Shown here: positions 57,331 to 64,000 of the stretch, piece by piece | How the letters are laid out: every line of letters starts with the position of its first letter | How positions within the stretch are numbered: position 1 is the first letter of the stretch | Source: Streptomyces antnestii | GTDB taxonomy: Bacteria; Actinomycetota; Actinomycetes; Streptomycetales; Streptomycetaceae | Reading direction: 5' to 3' | DNA length: 64,000 nt | Assembly: GCF_004005495.1 (NCBI RefSeq) | Contig: NZ_RZYA01000012.1 | Span: 62,001-126,000 of the forward strand | The notes under the pieces: generated by a model | Databases searched by the model: none | Seen by the model: only the letters and a program-made list of their open reading frames with translations | What the model was told of the DNA's origin: nothing | Translations under genes and position numbers: made by a program

Positions 57331-58109
57331 TGACCACGTCACCCCAGTTGGTGGTGCACCGTGACAAGGAGCTGATGGCACAGGCCGCGGCCGCCCGGCT
57401 CATCACGAAGATCGTCGACGCCCAGGCGGCCCGCGGGTACGCGTCCGTCGTCCTGACGGGCGGACGCAACGGCAACGGGCTGCTCGCCGCCCTGTCGGCC
57501 GCTCCCGCCCGGGACGCGATCGACTGGACGCGGCTCGACCTGTGGTGGGGCGACGAGCGGTTCCTGCCGGACGGCGACCCCGAGCGGAACTACACGCAGG
57601 CCCGCGAGGCTCTCCTCGACTCGGTGCCGCTGAACCCGGACCGGGTCCACCCGATGCCGGCTTCGGACGGCCCGTGGGAGGTGGACGCCGCCGCGCAGGT
57701 GTACGCCGCCGAACTGGCCGCCGCCGCGGGCCCGGAGGACCACGGGCCGGTGCCGACGTTCGACGTCCTGATGCTGGGCGTCGGCCCGGACACGCACGTC
57801 GCATCGCTCTTCCCCGAGCTGCCGGCGGTCCGGGAGACCGAACGCACCGTGGTCGGTGTGCACGGTGCGCCCAAGCCGCCGCCCACCCGTGTCTCGCTCA
57901 CGCTCCCGGCGATCCGGGCCGCGCGCGAGGTGTGGCTGCTCGCGGCGGGCGAGGACAAGGCGGAGGCCGCGGCGATCGCGCTGTCCGGCGCGGGCGAGAT
58001 CCAGGCGCCGGCCGCCGGCGCGTACGGCCGCTCGCGCACGCTGTGGCTGCTCGACTCGGCGGCGGCCTCGCAGCTCCCGCCGGAGCTGTATCCGCCGGCG
58101 ATCGCGTAA
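57330..58109 (+). CDS. pgl: 6-phosphogluconolactonase
   Basis: A 259-residue Pgl of the glucosamine-6-phosphate-isomerase fold (DevB type). It has VVLTGGRNGNGLLAAL, LDLWWGDERFLPDGDPERNY (substrate loop), MPASDGPWEVDAAAQVYAAEL, MLGVGPDTHVASLFPELP and VWLLAAGEDKAEA. It hydrolyses the zwf product and completes the oxidative branch. ATG at 57330 shares its first base with the opcA stop (TGATG). It ends the pentose phosphate operon before a terminator. Confidence 0.95.
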   Translation: MTTSPQLVVHRDKELMAQAAAARLITKIVDAQAARGYASVVLTGGRNGNGLLAALSAAPARDAIDWTRLDLWWGDERFLPDGDPERNYTQAREALLDSVPLNPDRVHPMPASDGPWEVDAAAQVYAAELAAAAGPEDHGPVPTFDVLMLGVGPDTHVASLFPELPAVRETERTVVGVHGAPKPPPTRVSLTLPAIRAAREVWLLAAGEDKAEAAAIALSGAGEIQAPAAGAYGRSRTLWLLDSAAASQLPPELYPPAIA

Positions 58110-58124
58110 CTCCGCGACACCCCT

Positions 58125-58165
58125 AAGCCCCGTCTCCTGAGCTTGAGTTCAAGGAGGCGGGGCTT
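58125..58165. terminator. Terminator after pgl
   Basis: AAGCCCCGTCTCCT (58125-58138) pairs with AGGAGGCGGGGCTT (58152-58165) with one G-T pair. It lies between pgl and the convergent DUF2087 gene and touches the latter's stop. Confidence 0.75.
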
Positions 58166-58647
58166 TACGCGTGCTGCGGGACCCGGTAGTCGGAACCGTC
58201 CTGCTCCCGTACGAGGAGACCGTCGATGACGCAGTAGCGGCGCAGGGCGGCGGTGTCGTCGTGGACCGTGCGCAGCGCCTCGTTGACCTCGCGCTCGCTG
58301 TAGGTGCGGTCGGCGTCGAAGAGGGTGTCCGTGAGATGCACGAGGAGTTCGTGGCGCACGGTGGGCCGGACCGGGATCGCGGTGAGGCGCCCGCGGGCGA
58401 AGAAGCCGGTGAGGTGGCGGGGAACTCCATTGACGGGCTCGGCGGTTCTGGCCCGGCGGAACACCTCGGGTCCGGCGCGCAGCGACCCGTCGTCGAGCCG
58501 CTCGACGAGCCCCGCGGCAATCAGCTTGCCCAGCTGCTTGCGCGCGGCCGGTGAGTCGGCCTCGCGCGGCGGGAGTTCGCCGAGCACGATGCGCGCGTAC
58601 AGCCTGAGTCGTTCGGGGTCGGCGAGGGCCGACATGAGCTGGTCCAC
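58165..58647 (-). CDS. DUF2087 / ArsR-like regulator protein
   Basis: About 160 residues. The N-terminal half is helix-turn-helix-like (DQLMSALADPERLRLYARIVLGEL, ARKQLGKLIAAGLVERLDDGSLRAGPE). The C-terminal half is the DUF2087 domain (RHELLVHLTDTLFDADRTYSEREVNEALRTVHDDTAALRRYCVIDGLLVREQDGSDYRVP), known from transcription-regulator-like proteins. GTG at 58647 has GGGAGG seven bases upstream and is preferred; a GTG at 58671 gives 8 more residues without a ribosome binding site. It sits between pgl and pgi, so a role in sugar-phosphate gene control is possible but not shown. Confidence 0.82.
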   Translation of the reverse strand: MDQLMSALADPERLRLYARIVLGELPPREADSPAARKQLGKLIAAGLVERLDDGSLRAGPEVFRRARTAEPVNGVPRHLTGFFARGRLTAIPVRPTVRHELLVHLTDTLFDADRTYSEREVNEALRTVHDDTAALRRYCVIDGLLVREQDGSDYRVPQHA

Positions 58648-58718
58648 TGGGGTGCCTCCCGGCTGGGTCACGGACCGGCAGTCTCACCCGCCGGGCGGCA
58701 CCCCCGCATCCGATTAAC

Positions 58719-60380
58719 TCAACGGCCCCGCAGTTGGCGGTACTTGGCGACGAGGGCGGTGGTCGATCCGTCGAGTCCGGGCACGTCGGCGCCCTCCGTC
58801 AGGGCCGGTTCGATGCGCTTGGCGAGGACCTTGCCGAGTTCGACGCCCCATTGGTCGAAGGAGTCGATGTTCCAGATCGCGCCCTGGACGAACACCTTGT
58901 GCTCGTAGAGGGCGACGAGCTGGCCGAGGACGGACGGGGTGAGCGTCTTCGCCAGGATGGTGGTCGTGGGGTGGTTGCCCTGGAACGTCTTGTGCGGCAC
59001 GAGCGCCTCGGGCACCCCCTCGGCCCGGACCTCTTCCGGGGTCTTGCCAAAGGCGAGGGCCTGGGTCTGCGCGAAGAAGTTGGCCATCAGGAGGTCGTGC
59101 TGCGCGACGAGCCCCGGCAGCAGGTCCGCCACCGGCTCGGCGAACCCGATGAAGTCCGCCGGAATCAACTTCGTTCCCTGGTGGATGAGTTGATAGTAGG
59201 CGTGCTGGCCGTTGGTGCCGGGGGTGCCCCACACCACCGGGCCCGTCTGCCAGTCGACCTTCTTGCCGTCGCGCCCGACGGACTTGCCGTTGGACTCCAT
59301 GTCGAGCTGCTGGAGGTACGCGGTGAACCTCGACAGGTAGTGCGAGTACGGGAGGACCGCGTGCGACTGCGCGTCATGGAAGTTGCCGTACCAGACGCCC
59401 AACAGACCGAGCAGCAACGGCACGTTGGACTCGGCGGGGGCGGTGCGGAAGTGCTCGTCGACGAGGTGGAAGCCGTCGAGCATCTCGCGGAAGGCGTCCG
59501 GACCGATCGCGATCATCAGCGAGAGGCCGATGGCCGAGTCGTACGAGTAACGGCCGCCGACCCAGTCCCAGAACTCGAACATGTTGGCCGTGTCGATGCC
59601 GAACTCGGCGACCTTCTCGGCGTTCGTCGACAGGGCCACGAAGTGCTTGGCCACGGCGTCCTGACCGGCCCTCAGACCGGTGAGGAGCCAGTCGCGCGCG
59701 GAGGTCGCGTTGGTGATCGTCTCGATCGTCGTGAACGTCTTCGACGCGATCACGAACAGCGTCTCGGCGGGGTCGAGATCGCGTACCGCCTCGTGAAGGT
59801 CGGCGCCGTCCACGTTCGACACGAAACGGACCGTCAGGGAGCGGTCGGTGAAGGGCCGCAGGACCTCGTACGCCATCGCCGGGCCGAGGTCCGAGCCGCC
59901 GATGCCGACGTTCACCACGTTCTTGATGCGCTTTCCGGTGTGGCCGGTCCACTCACCCGAACGGACCTTGTCCGCGAAGGCCCCCATCTTGTCGAGCACG
60001 GCGTGCACGCCCGGGACAACGTTTTCCCCGTCGACCTCGATGACCGCGCCGCGCGGGGCCCGCAGCGCCGTGTGCAGCACCGCCCGGTCCTCGGTCGCGT
60101 TGATCTTCTCGCCGCGGAACATCGCGTCCCGCAGGCCGAACACGTCGGTCGCGGCGGCGAGCTCGCGCAGCAGGCGCAGCGTCTCGTCCGTGACCAGGTG
60201 CTTGGAGTAGTCGACGTGCAGGTCGCCGACGTCGAGCGTGTAGTCGGAGCCGCGCGTCGGACCGGCGGCGAACAGCTCACGCAGCTGCACGTCCCCGAGT
60301 TCTTCCCGGTGCTTGGCGAGCGCCGTCCACTCGGGCATCTGATTGAGCCGGGTACGGCTTTCTGCGTTCATCTCGGACAT
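58719..60380 (-). CDS. pgi: Glucose-6-phosphate isomerase
   Basis: A 553-residue full-length isomerase that interconverts glucose-6-phosphate and fructose-6-phosphate. The conserved signatures are present: NVVNVGIGGSDLGPAMAYEVL, FVIASKTFTTIETITNA with the substrate-binding SKT, GGRYSYDSAIGLSLM, GTNGQHAYYQLIHQGTKLIPADF with the catalytic histidine, and SFDQWGVELGK with the active lysine. ATG at 60380 has GAGAAGG ahead; an internal ATG three codons on is also possible. It faces away from the pentose phosphate operon. Confidence 0.96.
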   Translation of the reverse strand: MSEMNAESRTRLNQMPEWTALAKHREELGDVQLRELFAAGPTRGSDYTLDVGDLHVDYSKHLVTDETLRLLRELAAATDVFGLRDAMFRGEKINATEDRAVLHTALRAPRGAVIEVDGENVVPGVHAVLDKMGAFADKVRSGEWTGHTGKRIKNVVNVGIGGSDLGPAMAYEVLRPFTDRSLTVRFVSNVDGADLHEAVRDLDPAETLFVIASKTFTTIETITNATSARDWLLTGLRAGQDAVAKHFVALSTNAEKVAEFGIDTANMFEFWDWVGGRYSYDSAIGLSLMIAIGPDAFREMLDGFHLVDEHFRTAPAESNVPLLLGLLGVWYGNFHDAQSHAVLPYSHYLSRFTAYLQQLDMESNGKSVGRDGKKVDWQTGPVVWGTPGTNGQHAYYQLIHQGTKLIPADFIGFAEPVADLLPGLVAQHDLLMANFFAQTQALAFGKTPEEVRAEGVPEALVPHKTFQGNHPTTTILAKTLTPSVLGQLVALYEHKVFVQGAIWNIDSFDQWGVELGKVLAKRIEPALTEGADVPGLDGSTTALVAKYRQLRGR

Positions 60381-60484
60381 GCGCCTTCTCTCGTACCTGC
60401 GTACGTACCTTGCCCCACTGACTGACCAAACTTAATTGATCAGGGGGCGGTATACGGCATCTGTCCGGACGGCTAGGGCCGAAC

Positions 60485-60524
60485 GAGCACCGGCCGGACA
60501 CTCAGGAGTGTCCGGCCGGTGCTC
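60485..60524. terminator. Terminator after the RbpA-family gene
   Basis: A perfect 19-bp stem (60485-60503 with 60506-60524) around AG, beginning GAGCACCGGCCGG. It follows the stop at 60530 on the minus strand and separates this gene from the pgi promoter. Confidence 0.85.
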
Positions 60525-60529
60525 AAGTC

Positions 60530-60865
60530 CTAGATCTCGCCCCGCAGTTTGGCGAGCGCCTCCGCGAGGATCGCCTCGCCGTCCGCGTCGCTGCGCCGCT
60601 CACGCACGTACGCGAGGTGCGTCTTGTAGGGCTCGGTGCGCGGGGGGTCCGGCGGGTTGTCCCGGTCCTGTCCGGCCGGGAAGCCGCAGCGCGGACAGTC
60701 CCAAGTCTCCGGCACCTGCGCGTCGGAGGCGAAGCTCGGCTGCGTCTCGTGCCCGTTCGAGCACCAGAAGGAGATGCGCAGGCGTGGCGCGGACTCGCCG
60801 CGCTCGGCCTCGCCCATCGGCCCCGCCCCGACCCGACTTCCTCGGATCGCGTTGCCACTTGCCAC
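60530..60865 (-). CDS. rbpA: RbpA-family RNA polymerase-binding protein
   Basis: A 111-residue protein of the RbpA family, which binds sigma-A-type factors and RNA polymerase and stabilises the open complex. It starts MASGNAIRGSRVGAGPMGEAERGE (the RGSR element is typical of RbpA). The zinc-ribbon-like core is FWCSNGHETQPSF and WDCPRCGFPAG, giving Cx3H and CxxC ligands. RTEPYKTHLAYVRERRSDADGEAIL corresponds to the KTHWDML-ERR sigma-interacting region. The canonical Streptomyces RbpA I remember is encoded elsewhere, so this may be a diverged second member. The GTG start has AGGGAG nine bases upstream. Confidence 0.78.
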   Translation of the reverse strand: MASGNAIRGSRVGAGPMGEAERGESAPRLRISFWCSNGHETQPSFASDAQVPETWDCPRCGFPAGQDRDNPPDPPRTEPYKTHLAYVRERRSDADGEAILAEALAKLRGEI

Positions 60866-60994
60866 GGTCGTAACTCCCTGCGTGATGGTGCCGCGGAACG
60901 TGTCGGCGTCTCGCTCCGCCGCGGGCGCCTCAGTCTACGTAAGGCCCAACGCGCGTCCAGTGATTGGAGTTACACCCCCCGACCCCAGACGCAA

Positions 60995-61039
60995 GCCCCA
61001 TGATAGGCCGCGCCCGAGGGCGCGTACCGGACATGGGGC
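60995..61039. terminator. Two-part hairpin after secG
   Basis: GCCCCATG (60995-61002) pairs with CATGGGGC (61032-61039), and inside it GCGCCC (61010-61015) pairs with GGGCGC (61018-61023). It lies just beyond the secG stop on the minus strand. Confidence 0.6.
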
Positions 61040-61070
61040 CTTACGTGTGTGATGTGCGGGTGCGACGAGG

Positions 61071-61307
61071 TCAGTTGTTGACCTTCATGAGCAGGCCGAG
61101 CACGACAATGCAGGCGAACCAGAGCAGACCGAGCACGATGGTGATGCGGTCGAGGTTGCGCTCGGCGACCGAGGAGCCGCCGACGGACGACTGCATGCCG
61201 CCACCGAACATGTCGGAGAGACCGCCGCCCTTTCCCTTGTGCATCAGCACAAGGAGCATCAGCAGCAGACTGAAGACGATCAGGGCGATCGAGAACCCCA
61301 AAACCAC
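61071..61307 (-). CDS. secG: SecG, preprotein translocase subunit
   Basis: A 78-residue membrane protein with two helices (LGFSIALIVFSLLLMLLVLMHKGKGGGLSDMFGG and RITIVLGLLWFACIVVLGLLM). The loop GKGGGLSDMFGGG is the SecG signature. It belongs to the SecYEG channel. The start is GTG at 61307. The gene is read on the same strand as tpiA but separated by 135 bases, so it may be co-transcribed with the gap-pgk-tpiA group or have its own promoter. Confidence 0.94.
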   Translation of the reverse strand: MVLGFSIALIVFSLLLMLLVLMHKGKGGGLSDMFGGGMQSSVGGSSVAERNLDRITIVLGLLWFACIVVLGLLMKVNN

Positions 61308-61442
61308 GGCTGGTCCCTACTTCCTGGCAATTCTCATCGGACTAATTCCGGACTGATACGGATGGAGACGGGGGCCGGGGATTTCCCCCCGGCCCCCGCA
61401 AGGGTACGACGTTACGCCGCTACCGCATACTCACCGGTCTAC

Positions 61443-62219
61443 TCACTGGTCACGGAAGCGGATGATCTTGACGAACTCCTCCGCGTCGAGCGCGGCGCCG
61501 CCGACCAGGGCGCCGTCGACGTCCGGCTTCGACATGATCTCCGCGACGTTCCCGGACTTCACGGAGCCGCCGTACTGGATGCGGACCTTGTCGGCCAGCT
61601 CCTGGGAGTACAGCTCGGCGAGCTTGCCGCGGATCGCCCCGCAGACCTCCTGCGCGTCGTCGGCGCCGCAGACCTTGCCGGTGCCGATCGCCCAGACCGG
61701 CTCGTACGCGATCACGATCGTCTCGGCCTGGTCGGCCGGGATGTCCTTGAGCCCGCCCTCGACCTGGGACAGCGTGTGCGCGACGTGGTTACCCGCGTCG
61801 CGGACCTCCAGCTCCTCGCCGACGCACAGGATCGGGGTCAGGCCGTGCTTGAAGGCGGCCTTCACCTTGGCGTTGCAGACCTCGTCGGTCTCGTTGTGGT
61901 ACTGCCGGCGCTCGGAGTGGCCGACCGCCACGTACGTGCACTTCAGCTTGGCGAGCATCGGGCCCGAGATCTCGCCCGTGTAGGCGCCGGAGTCGTGGGC
62001 CGAGATGTCCTGGGCGCCGTACTTGATCTTGAGCTTGTCGCCGTCGACCAGGGTCTGTACGGAGCGCAGGTCGGTGAAGGGCGGCAGGACCGCGACCTCG
62101 ACGGCGTCGTAGTCCTTGTCGGCCAGGGCGAACGCGAGCTTCTGGACGTGGGCGATGGCCTCGAGGTGGTTGAGGTTCATCTTCCAGTTGCCCGCCATCA
62201 GCGGCGTGCGGGTGGTCAT
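61443..62219 (-). CDS. tpiA: Triose-phosphate isomerase
   Basis: A 258-residue complete TIM. Active-site residues are seen: NWKMN (lysine), the histidine in YVAVGHSERRQY, the glutamate in VIAYEPVWAIGTGKV, and IQYGGSVKSGNV for phosphate binding. It interconverts dihydroxyacetone phosphate and glyceraldehyde-3-phosphate. The ATG at 62219 is 5 bases downstream of the pgk stop, so the two are co-transcribed and probably coupled. Confidence 0.97.
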   Translation of the reverse strand: MTTRTPLMAGNWKMNLNHLEAIAHVQKLAFALADKDYDAVEVAVLPPFTDLRSVQTLVDGDKLKIKYGAQDISAHDSGAYTGEISGPMLAKLKCTYVAVGHSERRQYHNETDEVCNAKVKAAFKHGLTPILCVGEELEVRDAGNHVAHTLSQVEGGLKDIPADQAETIVIAYEPVWAIGTGKVCGADDAQEVCGAIRGKLAELYSQELADKVRIQYGGSVKSGNVAEIMSKPDVDGALVGGAALDAEEFVKIIRFRDQ

Positions 62220-62224
62220 TGAGG

Positions 62225-63436
62225 TCAGTCCTCCAGTGCGGCGAGGCCGGGGAGCGTCTTGCCCTCAAGGTATTCGAGGGAGGCGCCGCCGCCGGTCGAG
62301 ATGTGGCCGAATGCATTCTCGTCGAAGCCGAGCGTGCGCACGGCCGCGGCGGAGTCTCCACCTCCGACGACGGTGAAGCCGTTCGAGTCGACGAGGGCCT
62401 GGGCGACCGCCTTGGTGCCCTCGGCGTAGTCGGGGTGCTCGAAGACGCCCATGGGACCGTTCCAGAAGACGGTCTCGGCGTCGGCGAGCTTGGCCGCGTA
62501 CAGCTCACCGGTCTTCGGGCCGATGTCCAGGCCCAGCTGCCCCTCGGGCATCTGGTCCGCGGCGACCGCGGTGTGCTCGGTGGGCGCCTTGGTCTTCAGG
62601 TCCGGGAATCCGGGGGCGACCACGACGTCGACGGGAAGCACCAGCTCGACGCCCTGCTTCTCGGCGCGCGCCATGTACTCGGTGACGGCCGGGATCTGGT
62701 CCTCCTGCAGCAGGGAGGTGCCGACCTCGTAGCCCTTGGCCTTGAGGAAGGTGAAGGCCATGCCGCCGCCGATGAGGATGCGGTCGGCCTTGCCGAGCAG
62801 CTGGTCGATGACGGCGAGCTTGTCGGAGACCTTGGAGCCGCCGAGCGCGACGACGTAGGGCCGGCTGACGTCCTCGGTGAGCTTCTTGAGGACGCCGACC
62901 TCGGTGGCGATGAGGTAGCCGGCGTAGTGCGGCAGCCGCTTCGGCAGGTCGTACACGGAGGCGTGCTTGCGGTGCACGGCGCCGAATCCGTCGCCCACGT
63001 AGACATCGGCGAGGGCGGCGAGCCGGTCGGCGAACTCGCCGCGCTCGGTGTCGTCCTTCGAGGTCTCGCCGGCGTTGAACCGCAGGTTCTCGATGACGGC
63101 GACCTGGCCGGGCTCCAGGCCGTCCACCGCTTCGTGGGCGGCGGGGCCGACAGTGTCCTGCGCGAACGCGACCGGGGCGCCGAGGAGTTCACCGAGGCGC
63201 TCGGCGGCGGGCAGCAGCGAGAACGCCGGGTCCGGGGCGCCCTTGGGGCGGCCCAGGTGGGACGCGACGATCACCTTGGCGCCCGCGCCGGCCAGGGCCT
63301 TGACGGTGGGCAGGACGGCGCGGATGCGGCCGTCGTCGGTGATCACGCCGTCGGCGAGGGGCACATTGAGGTCGGCGCGGACGAAGACCCGCCTGCCTTC
63401 GACCCCTTCGGTGAGAAGCTCGTCGATCGTCTTCAT
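62225..63436 (-). CDS. pgk: Phosphoglycerate kinase
   Basis: A 403-residue complete enzyme. It has RVFVRADLNVPL, ASHLGRPKG, IENLRFNAGETSKD, YVGDGFGAVHRKHASVYDLP, VALGGSKVSDKLAVIDQLL, VFWNGPMGVFEHPDYAEGTKAVAQAL and VVGGGDSAAAV with the nucleotide loops. It makes ATP from 1,3-bisphosphoglycerate. The gene follows gap by 105 bases that hold a hairpin, and tpiA follows it by 5 bases: a gap-pgk-tpiA operon. Confidence 0.97.
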   Translation of the reverse strand: MKTIDELLTEGVEGRRVFVRADLNVPLADGVITDDGRIRAVLPTVKALAGAGAKVIVASHLGRPKGAPDPAFSLLPAAERLGELLGAPVAFAQDTVGPAAHEAVDGLEPGQVAVIENLRFNAGETSKDDTERGEFADRLAALADVYVGDGFGAVHRKHASVYDLPKRLPHYAGYLIATEVGVLKKLTEDVSRPYVVALGGSKVSDKLAVIDQLLGKADRILIGGGMAFTFLKAKGYEVGTSLLQEDQIPAVTEYMARAEKQGVELVLPVDVVVAPGFPDLKTKAPTEHTAVAADQMPEGQLGLDIGPKTGELYAAKLADAETVFWNGPMGVFEHPDYAEGTKAVAQALVDSNGFTVVGGGDSAAAVRTLGFDENAFGHISTGGGASLEYLEGKTLPGLAALED

Positions 63437-63473
63437 TGCTGTACTCCTGGACTACTTGGGTGGGGACGCACAA

Positions 63474-63513
63474 CAGGGCCCGGACTGCGCGCAGTTGCGC
63501 GGTCCGGACCCTG
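63474..63513. promoter_or_regulatory. Hairpin between gap and pgk
   Basis: CAGGG and CCGGAC pair with GTCCGG and CCCTG around a GCGC-rich apex, with a mismatch. It could be a partial terminator or an RNA processing site that sets the gap to pgk ratio. Confidence 0.5.
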
Positions 63514-63541
63514 TGCTCACATCGAGTTGCCCGCTCTGGAT

Positions 63542-64000
<459 letters not shown>

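Overview
The window comes from a high-GC actinomycete, almost certainly Streptomyces. The DNA has very high GC, there are many GTG and some TTG starts, and the genes are short-spaced or overlapping. The gene content fits the genus: mycothiol-era actinobacterial families, an LAETG sortase substrate, IclR/MarR/TetR/SigE-type regulators and OpcA. From memory, the order (cob genes, LAETG protein, ectABCD, ..., dapA, dapD, suf operon, ctaA/ctaB, tkt-tal-zwf-opcA-pgl, pgi, secG, tpiA-pgk-gap) matches the SCO1850s to SCO1947 stretch of S. coelicolor. I could not run an alignment to confirm this.

Layout. 1-4.4 kb: the end of an aerobic cobalamin operon (cobL, a CbiG-CobJ fusion, a CbiX-type chelatase with a His tail, cobC), all overlapping. 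4.5-8.2 kb: a sortase-anchored surface protein, an amidohydrolase and a divergent class-V PLP enzyme. 8.2-11.8 kb: the ectoine/5-hydroxyectoine operon ectABCD behind a strong terminator and an unusually AT-rich leader. 11.8-18.8 kb: an old yellow enzyme with divergent MarR regulator, a second class-V PLP enzyme, a DsbA/FrnE oxidoreductase, a DUF1349 protein, and an alpha-ketoglutarate-semialdehyde-type aldehyde dehydrogenase with divergent IclR regulator. 18.8-31.8 kb: a penicillin-binding protein, secreted HAD phosphatase, TIGR03086 protein, a uronate-dehydrogenase-like SDR, a double-TerD protein, a free-standing PcrA-type Tudor domain, an atypical Ser/Thr kinase, Tat-exported PhoX with a PHO box, and a secreted nuclease-like protein. 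32-38.8 kb: a dapA paralogue, a SigE-family sigma factor coupled to a membrane-anchored beta-propeller protein, dapD, a degenerate minisatellite, TetR plus SMR efflux pump with twin operators, and a multipass membrane protein.

38.8-51.2 kb is an iron-sulfur and heme block. sufR-sufB-sufD-Rieske-sufC-sufS-sufU-sufT forms one tightly coupled minus-strand operon. It diverges from an ABC exporter and ctaA; ctaB lies farther on. 51.4-64 kb is central carbon metabolism: tkt-tal-zwf-opcA-pgl on plus (pentose phosphate pathway), then pgi, an RbpA-family RNA polymerase-binding protein, secG and the glycolytic genes tpiA-pgk-gap on minus. gap is cut by the window end.

No insertion sequence with a transposase, prophage, CRISPR array, tRNA or rRNA was seen. 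The unusual signals are small. They are tandem or direct duplications at gene ends (cobC, phoX, ABC ATPase), minisatellites (MarR N-terminus, kinase leader, dapD-TetR gap), dispersed Streptomyces palindromes (one in frame inside cobJ), twin operators in divergent promoters, and several genes that look leaderless.
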